NCBI GenBank assembly: GCA_033063855.1
Contig: CP093830.1
Coordinates: 1,426,854-1,490,853, forward strand
Length of the DNA: 64,000 bases
Direction: 5' to 3'
DNA from: Smittia aterrima
Taxonomy: Eukaryota; Arthropoda; Insecta; Diptera; Chironomidae
Shown here: piece after piece, positions 33,545 to 46,389 of the stretch
Numbering within the stretch: position 1 is the first letter of the stretch
Layout: every line of letters begins with the position of its first letter
The notes under the pieces: generated by a model
The model's database searches: none
The model's input: only the letters and a program-made list of their open reading frames with translations
Told to the model about the DNA's origin: nothing
Made by a program: the position numbers and the translations under genes

Positions 33545-35957
33545 ATGGTTCGAGGTGAGAAAGCTTTCTGATCATCTTCATTCTAATCTCATGAATTAAC
33601 AATGTCCGCTAGCAATTCGCTCCAAGCCTAACTGACATATCATTCTAATATGTAACACATATCGCGATGGATAATCGGAACGAGTAAATCAAAAGGCCTT
33701 GACAGTCCCAGCTCTAAATTTTTATTTTATTTTTTTTTCTTGTCTCGCATCGCATAAAACTGTTTCGCATTTTTCAACAAAACACATTCCATGTTGTTTA
33801 TTTGTTGCTCTTTCTTTCTGTCATGCTTCTCCGCGCTGTGGCGCTTCGAAAGTCGTTTCTCTCTTCTTCAAGAATCTAAGTCGTGTCGCGGGTTTGCATT
33901 CGCGGCAATTGCATCGACGAAAAACCACTGACTTGTCTTTAATTAGATGTTGGTTTACGGCCGGTCGTTGGAAGCGAAGAGCGCGAGCGAGATGGAAGCA
34001 GTTGAAATTCTAAAAATATCACCCACATCCGATCGCATCGCTCTCGCGTCCCATTATCAAAAAGAATTTACACACATTTTTTTTTCTGTCACCGCTGTGA
34101 GCGACGAATGAAACAAGAAAACACTTCGACGCTTGTAGGAAACCGATAAGAATAATAATTTTTCTATGCACTTTTGATATTTTCCATTCAGATATTATTG
34201 CGCAATAATGTAAACTTGCCTTTTGATATTTTCAATTGTGGGTGGAAATCATAGACTTATAATATTTTGTATTTTCATTTTAGGTCGAAAACCTCGCGCT
34301 CAAAAAACTGCCAACGGATCCGTCGCGTCACCATCAACAAAGAAAGTTCCGGCAAACCTTCTCGTCAGCTCATTATTTGTTGCCGATGACGATGATCAGA
34401 CATTTAATAGCCCAAAAAGAAAAGAAACAAAAATCGACGGAGTGTTGATGGAAAATGGCGCGGGAAAATCATCGAAAGTAAAAACCTTCCGACCTGCAAC
34501 AAGATCGACCCGGAAAATAAATGAATATTTTGCTCGACTGCCGGCAAACGGAATCATTCGTGTTCAAAATGGTCATGGATCCCATTCTGAGGACAGCTGC
34601 GATTCATTCGAAGACCAACCATCATCGACTGAGAATGATCCACCGGCTAAACCAACAGAACAGAAAATGACAAACGGGCCAATGCTGTTGCCCGAAGCGC
34701 AAGCTACTAATGCTAATCTCTTTCTTCAAGAGCCAGTCCTGAAGCTTCAGTTCGATAAAAGCGAAGTTGTATCGAACGTTTCGCCGATAAAGTCTTCGTT
34801 CCTCACAACAGAAATAACCAACAAGTTTCAGACACTTCCTCCGACAGAATACATAAACAAAGTTCTGAATGTTAATGGATCTCATGACGATGATGTTGCT
34901 GCCTCCAGAGACCAACACGCTTTCCTTTTAAATTCCGACAGTAATTCCAGCGATTCAGGTGTCGTGATAGGAGACGAGTTTCTCAAATCTCCTCTTCAGC
35001 TTTCAGCCCGAAGACGCAAGCCAACCACACCTCATCGAATGATTCTGTGTTCGTCTCCAATCAAAGAATCGACGGCACCACCACGAAATGATGTGGAGCT
35101 TATCAAACCGGGTAGATCAAAAAACCGCAACAAAGTCAAGTGAGTACTTTTTCCCTCGAAATTGTTGTACAATGTTTAACCTTTTTTTTCAATTTAAGGC
35201 TCCCACTGCCGAGTGAAAGCAATGTGATTCATCAGGATCATGATTACGATGGTAACAAGGTCCAGCCTGAGGCTCCAAAGCCATTCAAAGCACCATCAGC
35301 AATAGCTGAAAACAAGAAAGTTACCGAGTTCTTTACTGTTCGTCGCAGTGTCAGAAAAACAAAGAAAGAAGTTCAAGAGGAACGAATGAGAAACATCGAG
35401 CAAGCGATCCGTGAGGGACGCGAAGAAGGTCTTGAGGTAAGATTCGTGTAAAATTTTGAATCACAAACGCTTTCTATAATGTTCAAACTTTTAGGTTCAT
35501 GTTTTTCCTAACAAAGGTAGAGGCGTTGTGACCACTAGACCGTTTCACCGTGGAGAATTTGTGATTGAATATATTGGCGATCTAATCTCAATGTCGAAAG
35601 CAAATGAACGAGAATTGATGTATGCCGCAGATGACAATACGGGTTGTTACATGTATTACTTCAAGCACAATGAGCAACCATACTGGTGAGTTATATCTCA
35701 GAAAGCATTGAAACAGTTTGCTAACATAAAAATTTAAATCCTTCAGTATCGACGCAACTGCTGAGACCGGCAAACTTGGGCGTCTTGTGAATCACTCTCG
35801 CAATGGTAACTTAATGACGAAAACTGTCATGGTCGGAAATCGTCCACATCTCGTGCTGATAGCTAAGGATGATCTCCCGAAAGGCGTTGAGTTAACCTAC
35901 GACTATGGAGACCGCTCTAAAGAAGCGCTTCAGCACCACCCGTGGCTAGCACTGTGA
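33545..35957 (+). CDS. PR-Set7: Histone H4-K20 monomethyltransferase PR-Set7/Set8 (KMT5A)
   Basis: Five exons: 33545-33554 (only MVR plus one base), 34284-35139, 35199-35436, 35495-35685 and 35747-35957; 501 aa. The long disordered N-terminus ends in a basic linker (VRRSVRKTKKE) that precedes the SET domain (about 369-495). SET motifs: GRGVVTTRPF, FVIEYIGDLI, YMYYFKH, CIDATAETGKLGRLVNHSRNGN and ELTYDYGDRS, with the NHS and YDY residues of the AdoMet and lysine channel present. It ends LQHHPWLAL. It monomethylates H4K20 for chromatin compaction and mitosis. Two PIP-box-like motifs (TRKINEYF at 79-86, NKKVTEFF at 327-334) resemble the PCNA-dependent CRL4-Cdt2 degron known in this enzyme. The ~730-bp first intron is long for the locus. 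Confidence 0.95.
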
Positions 35958-36082
35958 AGTCTTCACTGTTAACGCTTATTCTTTTCTCTTGCTCGTGTCT
36001 AAAGTTTAAAGTTGTATAATTTAGTTGACCGTTGAGAAGTTCACCGTGCTTTCCCAGACGAGTTTTGAGACTTTTTTTTCTT

Positions 36083-36088
36083 AATAAA
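36083..36088 (+). terminator. Poly(A) signal of PR-Set7
   Basis: AATAAA occurs 126 bp after the stop codon. Confidence 0.6.
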
Positions 36089-39000
36089 TTTATTGGAAAA
36101 ATAATATTTTCGATTAGACCAAAGTAAGGCGAACCAGCCCTTGAAAAAACAATTTTTGGATTATAAAGTTGACTTATTGCTTAGACTTATTTTTGATTTC
36201 AATGAAATTCGTTTTGTTTTGCCATGAAAAATAGAAGAAAAAAGTTTTTTGGATAAGTAAAAATTGCGAACAAATGAAAAAGAGAAAATTTAGACAGAAA
36301 CTCACATTTCGCTACCGGCTAATCCTCGCGCCACTCCCACCAGTTGAATCATTTTCGTATTTAATTTATTTGTTAATTGATCACAAATTTTGAATATGCT
36401 TATAACAAAGCGATGAGTTAAAGAAATTGAGACAAGACTTGACGTTCAGATCGTTGAGATTGAGAAATTTATCGTTTTGCTACGAATCACTCTCTGCGCA
36501 CTTCCTCCTCATTTCACGCCTCGTCGAGGCTTTCGATTGACGCTGTTAGAACTAATCGTAATCTTAAAATCGGAAAAATAATTTCCAGTCTTAAATCGTA
36601 TTTTTCTTATTTTTCCTTGTCGCGAGCTTATGTTCGCAGCGGGAAATATTTTTAATTATTTTTAATTTGCGTCTCTGAAAAACGATGTAATGGAGAAAAT
36701 CTAACTGCCTATGACTAAAAGTTAATGCAAAATAATATCTTTAGATTTATAAAGATTCGCAAGATGGAAAATTGAAAATCAATTGGAAAATTTGTTAATG
36801 GAATAGAAAAAAAAGCGAAGACATGAAACGTTGTTAACGCCGCATGCAAACCGAATCATGAATACTTATTTTAATTAAATTGAAAAAATAAAGCTGGAAA
36901 TGAGAAAATTAATTTTTCGTGAATTTAATTAAATTGCTGTTCGTCATCGGCGAACTTCCTTTCTATTGTAAATTTCAGCGGAAATCGAATCCAGTTCGGT
37001 TCAGGCGGATGTTCGTCGAGTTCTTAATTAAAACAAATTAATTAAGTTCTCGTCAAGCTTCGATGAGCGAACAGATTGAAGACTTGCGAATAGTTCAAAT
37101 GCGAAGTTTTGAATGTTTAATTAAGCTTCGATCGAGAACGGAAGCTTTCGTTTGACGAAAAGGATTTACAATGAGTTGAAGTTTTTAGTGAAACTCAGAA
37201 ATCATTTGAAGAGTTCTGAGGCTTTGTTCGTTGCACAACAACAGCTAGAGCTTGGCTATTTCAATTCTAGCTAAGAAAGAAGGAATTGTTGAACATGCAA
37301 ATCCAATTAAATCGTATTCCGAATCTCATCGTTCACTCTGAAAAGTTCAGAGAAACTTCAGAAGATAATCGATCCAATTGGGAATCAATTAGCTTCACAA
37401 TTTATTCGTATTATCCTTTGAACTATTCTGTTAATGATGAGAAGGTTTCAAGGTATTGAGAAATTAAAGATTCTTTTAGAACATAGAAAGAGTGCTTTAA
37501 ATTATTTTTAAATAAAATTGAAACATTCTCGAGTTAAATGAAATATTTGTGACCAGGCGACTCCCAAAAATCTACATTTCAAAAGCTCGAACAAAAGCTC
37601 GAAATCCTGAAGCTTAGCTCATGACGTGATCTCTTGTCTGAGTTCTCTCCAATTTTCCAAAAAGCTTATTTGCAATCCCACCCACCAATTCAGCTTATCT
37701 CTCTAGAATCACGCTTCTGTAACAAGCGAAAGCTTTTAAAATAAATCGATCCCAATCGAAATAAGCTTACATCGAATGAACAAACCTCTCGTAAATGTCC
37801 ACAAAAGTCGAGTAATTAAGCAATGGCTTCTAATCCCTCTTGAAACGTCCGAAAATTGGAAATCGATTGCTTGGTGGTTGATTTGAAAGCCACCGATGAA
37901 TTAAGAAGTTTCCTGCTGCAGTCATTAGGATTCGAGTTTAATTTTACATTTCCGATGATTACATGAAAGCTATCTAAGCATTGAAGTGCAGACGGAGCGA
38001 AAATTGATGGCAAAGTGCATTAAATCCAACATGAATTAATGATTATTTCTCGTTCAGCTGAGAGTAGAGCTGTGCATGGGAAGGCAAAAACGTTTTACGG
38101 ACTCTCAAATTGACAAATGATGATAAAGGTAAGCGGTTAGAGTTGAAGCCATCTGCATGAATGCTACGAGAAATGAAATTCAGCTTTAAATAGCCAACTT
38201 TCATTTGAAACCGAGGGGAATTCTCAAGGCAAAATTGGTTGAACTTTAACTGCACGTGACGTGTCAGATAGATCAAACATTTTATGAAAATGTCTTATGG
38301 GATGTCGCCGCATGGATTTCCGATTGCTTCAAATAGATTTGACATTTTCCGTCAAGAAAAAAAATGAAAATAAGTCCTCGAAGGAGGACACCAAAAAAAA
38401 AATTGAATATTGAAGAAGATGTGATCGAATCTAGGCAAAGTTGAAGCCATTATACGTCTGCTGAAATTTTTTCACGGCGTGTCTTCAGTGGCGATTGCAA
38501 GGAGTACAAAAGTTGAATGATTGCCGAGAACACGACAATCCAATCAACTTCTAAATGGAAAGTAAATGATTGAATGGGAAAATAAACGACAAAAACTTCC
38601 GTCATCAGCAACATTTAAAATACCGGAGCAATCTATAAAGATTCAAAATGATTGATACTGGCAGCGACGATGAGAAATGATTTCAACTTCCGCTGAAAAG
38701 ACTCCCAACGTTTCGTCATCGATTAGAATGTCGAGACAATTAATGGCTTCGAACAATCGACAGTTGATTTCATGAAGCTGTTTAGTTATTTCGAGTGATT
38801 GTGAAAAACTGAAAAATCAATCCTCGAAACCAAGAAATGTACTGAAAAATCTTTCTGTGGCCTTTTGAAGAAAGTACTTTATTTCCGAGAAGACTTTGAA
38901 AGCATAAAGAATACAAGCAATTTGAATCCACAAAACCCACACCTGACCACGTTTGTATTTTCTCTCGAAAATAATCTTGGAATCTGAAAATCTCAAAAAT

Positions 39001-40563
39001 AAATTAAAGCGACAAAAAGCGACTTGAAACATAGCTTGTTGTGAAGCTACTATTAGAAAAGTTATAACAATAAGGTCTATAACAAAATCGTTCTGATTGC
39101 GAGATAGCGTAGGCCGCTACGAATGAAAAGATTTCTCTTCATTCAGCCATCTCATTGCTAGAAACCTTTCGATTCGATATGTTTCCGATAAACGTAATTG
39201 AAAACCACAAGAGACAGAGCGAGAGCTACTCGTAATTGATATTGATGACGCAACAACGAACGGGCAACCAAAGTGCCGATAACATTTTCCCTATTGGACT
39301 AACAACAGGTCAGACACAACAGAAGATTGAGCAGCTGCTGTTCACAAGAATCATTAAATAATGAGGAAACAAACATTTAAAATATCTTTTTCTCATCATA
39401 TAATTTGTATGTCAGTGCAAGTTATGCAACAAAAGTTAAACGCATGAGTAATTAATTATTCAAAGACAAATAAAGCTAATTATGGCAATTTGCGTTCAAC
39501 CGGAAATACATTGTAAATTGTACCTCAAATTGTTTAAACAAATAGAATGATTTCGATGATTTGCATCTCAAAGTATTTTGTTTAAACTTTAATTTGAACA
39601 AAACTCGCTGATATCGTCAGAAGTTTCGCAGATTTGGTGATGAAAAATATTAGAATATAAATTGAAACCGATTCATCTTATTTCGGCTGGCAATTTCAAT
39701 TTATTTTGGGATCTGCATCGTTGTATAAGAGGTCGAGATCGGTTCGCAGGGAAAATGACAAAAAAAAATGCATAATCGATAACAAAACAATTTGTTTGCC
39801 GCGTGAGGAACTAACCAGACATGCAATGGCAACAAAATGTTCTGACATCAGCCAAAAATAGAACGAAAAATGCACAAAAGGCTCGAAGCTGATGTAATTG
39901 TAGATTCCAAGCGTTGTTTTGTCATTTTTAATTGATATTGATAGAGTGCCTCAATGAATGTTTGCTTTTTGTGCGACATGCGTCCACATTGATGAAATTC
40001 GATTAAGTTTTGAATGGAAACCTGCGGGGAGAACAAACTCGAATGCTTTTCGCAACTGATCACTAGACGAATGCAACCGATGCCGCTTAATCCAGTTAAA
40101 AGCACATTCAATCGAATTTAATTTACGTTTGTGTCCAAAGCTCGTATTAATAATGTATACAAATTCATTGCGCCAGTGACAAATATGAACGAGCACATTT
40201 TCCCTGAAGAGAAAAACTTTCGTAAACTTTCAAAGCATTTTATTTAAATTTCCATTTAAGTAAAAGCAAAGGACTTTTAATTATAATTCATTATCATGCT
40301 AAAAGTTGAGATAACATTTAATAGTCACGCTCCTTACTCTAAAATTTAAATATTTAATGAATCACGGGGCATGGTGCGACGCCTGCACATGATTCTGTCA
40401 TAAAGTTCAATTTCACTCACTCAACCACTTCACTTGAGTCTCCGGTGAATAATTAATGTTAATTTTCCTTACTTAGGGAGGTCGAATTGTAGGAGAATCA
40501 CTAAATAAGTTGAAGTGGTGGCACAAAACTGGAAAAGAAAGTTTTTGATGAAAATGCAAAACT
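36089..40563. other. Gene-free 4.5 kb
   Basis: No coding exon, tRNA or transposon recognised on either strand. Open frames are under 90 codons and lack domains. The strand asymmetry and short purine-rich runs are unremarkable. This may be regulatory DNA for PR-Set7 or for the receptor gene at its right edge. Confidence 0.5.
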
Positions 40564-42093
40564 TTATGTAACTTGCTTCTTCTGTGAGCTTTCGAGTTGC
40601 CGGAAGCTCTCCAGCAAAAAGAAACTCATCGAAGCGGAAATCGATTTACAGCAAACATTAATTTCCAATCGAAATCGAAAAAGACGCCGGAGAGAATCGG
40701 AAAATGCTGTTGTAGTTGAATCATGAATGCCAGAAGCTGAAAGAACAATTTTCATCAAAGTTAATGCAGCGAGAAACTTTTTTTAAAAATTACCTTCCCA
40801 TAAATCAATTCTGTTCTGCATTTCAACAGAACTCTGTTGATGACGCTAATTAAATTGTTTCTCTAGGGAAAATAAATGAAAATGTTATAATTGTATAACA
40901 AAACATTGAAATTAAAGCTTTAACCGAGTCAATGATTGCGCTCGACGCATAAACGGCGAAGAAAAACGATTCAAATGTTGTAAAATTCCACAATTGATTT
41001 GTTATCATTATAGCATGATCCTCATATGTCGCATCAGCTTTAATAAACAGCCTAACAGAGACATAAGTGTTTACAACACTCGAAGCTAAGAAAGGAACCA
41101 TCAAAGGAATGATCTAAAAATATTATTAAATTAGAAAGGTTTTTGAAGTAGAGCTTTGCTTTGGTGAAAGCTCTCTTCGGTTATAAAATATTAAAGTAAA
41201 CATAAATTTTTCTTTTCAAAGTTTGAGCCTCAAATTCTTCATAACTTTAAATGCAAACATTCAAACCTGTTTCGACAACGATGAATTAATCTTCGTAAGC
41301 ACTTCCGCAAGTTGAAAATGCAAGTTTGCTAATTTATCAATGAATCCAATGTTCTGTTCTGAAGCATCAAACGAGTTACTGAATTCAAACTTGCTTAAAT
41401 ATTCATCAGCGAAATAGAGTAGAAGCTCATAACGTAGCTTTATGCAGTTGGCAAAAAAGATGAATTGATAGACGATAAGCGCAGCGATATCTGTAGTCAA
41501 TGCATTTAAAAATATGGTCAGAATGTGTTGGAGGTCCCACTCATTTCTATCGAGGAGATAGAGTGAGGACAGCGTCTTAACCACAAACAAAACGAATCCT
41601 TTTGTTATGAAGCACCAGACAATCCATCTTTGTCGCTCATGATTTATCTTCTTGCTGCACTCAAAGCTCTTAGAAAAGGAAAAAGAAAAATCACAATTAC
41701 ATCCTCGTGTAGACTCACAATTCATCTCGCCTGTCCTACTTCTATTGTGCAATCAAAATGATGCATTACAAGCAAGCAATTGGCAATTGTCTGTCGCTTA
41801 ACATAATTGAAAACTACAACGAAGATGGCGATTACAATGTATTGTAAGTAAAGCGAATAATTTCCATATCGAACGAGAAAGGATTCTTCGGCATCTGGTT
41901 CCTGCTGTCCTATAATGCACAGGAACAGCAACGCTGTCGAGTAGATCGTCACGATGAGCGTTGTGTAATAAATATTGTGATTATTAACGCTTCCATTTTT
42001 CCTGTCAAACCGAAACGGCGCGAAGCCAACTGAAGTTAAAAGTCTGTGAAGCGGCAGAAATGTTTCAAAAACATTGACGGTTCCCTCCTGCAT
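40564..42093 (-). CDS. Odorant receptor (7TM_6), 3' end frame-broken
   Basis: Exons: 41740-42093, 41267-41668, 40925-41113, 40794-40862 and a last exon starting at 40736. The first exon begins MQEGTVNVFETFLPLHRLL. The C-terminal signature GVFFDFDWKLMFA is the insect OR TM7 motif. As read, the frame ends at TGA 40626-40628 (374 aa), but the expected final segment (SISASMSFFLLESFRQLE, to TAA 40564-40566) lies directly downstream in another frame. At this point relatives have an intron; here only 8 bp remain between the two coding blocks. It is either a decayed gene, an imprecise intron loss or a 1-bp sequence error. It resembles the gene at 58585 (shared NxxETFxPL N-terminus) but lacks one of that gene's introns. 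ORs form ligand-gated cation channels with Orco in sensory dendrites. Confidence 0.85.
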
Positions 42094-45000
42094 TGTTACT
42101 GGCTTCACATCAAACTAACGACTTTCGTCCATCGCATTTACTTTTTCCTCCAATGCGAGAGTTGCTCGTTAGATTCCGCTGTGAGTGGAATTGAAATTTT
42201 TCATTAAATTAATATAACAAACCGCTGTTGCATTATGAAAATTGTGAAGCTTTCCAACGTTAATTAATCGGTGGAAAAGTTTCGAGCTGGTACGTGCAAG
42301 TGTCGGGGAAAATATCTAAAAATTAATTTCGTAATTAAATGGGAGCGTTGAAAAGTTTTGCTTTTGTGATTTCAGTAAGACTTCATCAAAGTTTGGTGAA
42401 ACAATTTTACTTCATTGATATTGACAGCCATGCAAGAGTAAATTTCAGTATTTCATTTAATGATTTCAGTACTACTCGATCATAGTTAAAGTTTATTAAA
42501 CTTTGTTTCATATGAAGATACTTCAAAACTTAAAACTTCGATTGAACTCCGCATAATAAAGAATCCCGTTACATCACGTTTTGTAGGAAATGAATAAAAA
42601 TTCACGTCAAGTGGATGATAAACTTAAAAATCGAATGTAACTTTTATATTGAATTCTTCATCAATATATTGATGTCACATGCAATGCAATCGTTATGAAG
42701 ATAATCGGCTACTACAGGTTCCGAGTTTTCTCAAGTTTGAGATGAACTTCCAAGAGCAAATAAATCTCATCGAGATAACTTTTCATTTGATTTATTGACC
42801 ATCATCCTGAAGAGGAAGAACTCAAATTAATTCAATCAATTAGAGTCTATTGAGAACCACAATTCCAAGTGATGAAAACCATCAAGAAGAAACGATAATT
42901 GGAAACACTTTTAATAAGGGAAAAAAAAAGTTTTCTGCAATGACAAAACCTTCGAATCCTTCTCACAAATGATTGTTTTATTGATGTCGTTCATCACAAG
43001 CACTCAAATGCAAAGCAAATCAATTAAGTTCCTCCCAATCGAACCTCACACGCAATATCATTCCGATTAATTATCTCGAAACATTGACCGTTGTAAATAA
43101 TTATTTCTCATTGTGATGGACGGAAAGAGAAAATCATTCAAGAACAGTTTATGTCAACCGTGCTTCAAGACGAGAAGTGCTTTTGATGCTTCGTATTCTG
43201 CTAACCTCTAACACTTTATGTGCAAAAAGCTTTTCTCTCGCAGAATGGAAACCAGGAATGTGATTTTGAGTGATGCATTTGCTCGTTTTTGCAATTGTAC
43301 CGTTGAAGAATTCTCTTGAATCTTGAATGGAGTAAAAAGATTCCTGAGCTTTTTACCGAGATTACTTGTTTTGGCTCTTGCTGCGATGCGGAAACACAGA
43401 AAAATAACAAAAGTCACAGTAATCGTTTGCCTTTTGTTCACTAAGAGCTGTCGAGAGCTAATTTTTTTTTATTTTAAAAGCTTTCTCGTTAATGGACAAT
43501 TATGGTTATTGCTGAATCCATTGAATTAAATCAAACTCAGGTTAAAATGTAGGAAAGAAATTTCATGAGAATAATAATGATGGAAATTTATTTAAGAGGT
43601 TCATTGACATTCAACTCGCCCGCCATCACATATCAAATAGTTTTCAAGTTATTCTCGAGAATTGCTGTCGAACTTGAAATGTAAAGATGGAAAAATAAGC
43701 AGAGTTGAAAAGGGACGAAACACAGACGAGAAATAACTCAAAGCCAGATTGATTGAAAGGCAAAGTTTTAAACGCTTTTAAGGTTGAAATGTGCCCTTGC
43801 CTTTCCACGTTCAGTCATCTGTCGGCACCGTAAGCTGCAATTGTTGATTACACTCAAAAGTTTTTCATTCTATACGAGTGTGAATCAGAAAGTTATCAGT
43901 TAATGGACTAGCGTCTACGCCCAGAGCGATTTATCCAACTATTTACCGCAACATTTATTTTCACTAAAAAAAAGAGAAATTGCTGTGAGATGCGGCAATG
44001 GCCAGACAGAAATTGATGCAGAATCGATTTCTCACTCGATTTATAGAAATAATAACGTCGTGAGAACAGTGGATGTCACAACAATGAGCACAATATAAAA
44101 CATTTATCGTCGATTAAATTGCAAAGTTGTTTACTTGAATGTTGAGTATGTCATTGATTTTCCTCATTGCCGATACAAGAGTCAAGCATTGCTATGAAAA
44201 CTTCTCGATAAAGCTTCCTCGGTCATTCGATTGCGATTGAAAGTCAATCAACAGATTTTCTGTACATACAAGCTTCGAAATGCTTGCTGAGTGTAGAAAT
44301 TGCAAAAAAGAAACTGATAGGCAGCGAGTGTTTTCGTTTCATTGCTTAACACACAACAGGAAAATGTCATTAGTTTCACGCTAAACTACAAAAAAAAATC
44401 ATCAGAAATAAACTGAGAAAGCTTTGAATTTTTTTTAAAAAAAAGTTTAGACAACGGTTGACCGATGTTCCAAGTGATTGACTTCCAATTGAAATGTTTG
44501 TCGACAGACTTATAGCATCAGTAACAAAGTGGTTCATCAGTCTATTGATATTCTCTGCAAAAATTATTAATTATTTGTTTAAACTTCTGAACATCAAAAA
44601 TATTGATAAAACAAAAATAATCCAAATTGAGAGCTTTCAAAGCTTTTGTCTTTGCGGAAGCTTTTGAAAGTTTTTGTTTCGCTTCTAGTAATTGTAATCA
44701 CTGCTCAAGCTTATTGACTTGATGACTTAATGAGTTGCGAAAGGCAAACGTTCAACGAAGTCACTTGTAATAAATTGAACTCGACAATTAATCAGAAATT
44801 TAATTTCGTTCGCCGTTATTCCTCGAAGGAATTTTAATCGCTTGACTCTTAAGAAAATATATGGTTTTAATTTCGCAACGATGGCAATTAAGCAATTCAA
44901 ACATTGTCGCTTCTCTTGTTTCTAAACGCCTTTCCCTTTCTGAAAAGCGACACTCTACAAAGAGGGATTTCAATTTCGCTCGTGTTGATGTTGGAAGAGA

Positions 45001-46389
45001 TTCTCGCTCGGTGCCGTTTTATTTTTTGCAAACACAAAGCCTTTAATTATGATTCAGAAAGTCAAAGGAGGAGGAATCTAATTAACAAGCAGTCTATTTA
45101 GGGAAAAATTGTGAGGGCTTCTGCCGCCTCGTTGCGCTGTTGTTCTGCTTCATATTCTCAATTGAGATTGTCAAATGAAATTAGAGCGAGCAAACTTAAA
45201 CGCTTATGTGTTCAGATGTTTGAGTTAAAGTGATTTTCCTTCCGCCCCTTTCCCTAAAATCAGGTCTTCTTAGCCGAAAACGCTTTGCGTTCCCTTCCCA
45301 TCAAAAGAAACCTTTTCCTTTTAAGATATCTCAATGTTGTGAAAAGACAAAATGTAAATCTAAATCCTTTAAACGCATCAATATATTTCGCTTTATCAAC
45401 AGAAGATATCCGGGCACGGCGAGGAACTGAAAGAAGTGAGAGAGAAGGCATAAAGTATAAAGCGATCGGCCCTTTTCCAATACATTGACTTGAGCTCCTT
45501 CGAGATGCAAAGAGCAACAGCAAAATGTTTTCATTCGAGTGAAGGGTATTTGTTTATCATTCTGTTTGCCTTCTCCTTCAAAGCGAAATATGTCTTTCGA
45601 AGTCATTTAACACACAAAATGGAAGCGCTGCTGATGTTTAAGAGTGTTGCAAGATTTAGAGTGGAAGATCCAATGGGTTTTGCTTTTTCAAATTGAAGCT
45701 TTATGAGTTTCGAAGAGTTTTTTGATAAAGAGCAGAGTCGAATGACTTCATAGAGATAAAAAAAAGTGAGGGAACTTCGATGTGCACAGTGTGCTGAATC
45801 TAAAAATCTGTTTTCTGGTGCATTGGAGGTGAAAATTAAATTGCCACACGATTCAAAGTGTATCGTCTTGGGTTTGCCATCGAATGAGTTTACGATGTTA
45901 TGCAATGCTGTTGGAAAATGTAATCAAGAGTTGTGTGGGAAGCAATCGTGAGAAAGAGTAAGTAAAGTTAAGACAATCAGAACGTGAAAAAAAGAAGCTT
46001 TGCTTTGAAGTTAAGAAGGAGGAGCACTTTAGCTGCTTTGCCACTTTTAATTCTTGTTTGAGCTTTTGAGAAGCTTTCATCATCAAAGCGCGACGGAATT
46101 TTAAATAAAATTGGTTTCCGAATGACTTTCTGAAATCATTTCATGACATAATGAGTTGTCTTTTATCATTCTAGTACTCAAAACGTTTTCTTATCAGTCA
46201 AGTTCCATGTAGGGAATGAAATGACCGTTTATTGTTGATAAGATATCAAAATTACGTTTGTCACGATTAAAACAACGCTCTTTCAATAGTTTCGTTGTGA
46301 AATTCATTCAGACGTGTTGATTCTTCATTCGCACTCTTCTCAGTTAGTGTTTTTATTTTAAGGTGAACAGTTGACGATTCTTACAAATC
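42094..46389. other. Gene-free 4.3 kb
   Basis: No coding exon found. It contains an imperfect inverted repeat around 44633-44672 (CTTTCAAAGCTTTTG ... AAGCTTTTGAAAG), which could fold into a short hairpin. No recognised microRNA sequence was seen. Confidence 0.5.

Noticed and set aside
33699..34013. 104-codon frame inside PR-Set7 intron 1
   Set aside because: Composition is unlike coding sequence, no domain is present, and it lies within a GT..AG intron required by the MVRG|RKPR junction.
36000..40500. Possible transposon or RNA gene in the large gap
   Set aside because: No terminal inverted repeats, target-site duplications, transposase or reverse-transcriptase motifs, or tRNA-like folds were recognised.
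41660..41735. Strong GTGAGT donor at the end of receptor exon 1 (AATT|GTGAGT)
   Set aside because: Using it places an in-frame TGA before the junction. The weaker GAA|GTAGGA donor keeps frame and matches the intron position in the 58.6-kb relative.
44861..46086. Cluster of short overlapping frames on both strands
   Set aside because: Mutual shadows in sequence with fewer stops; no hydrophobic receptor pattern and no splice continuity.
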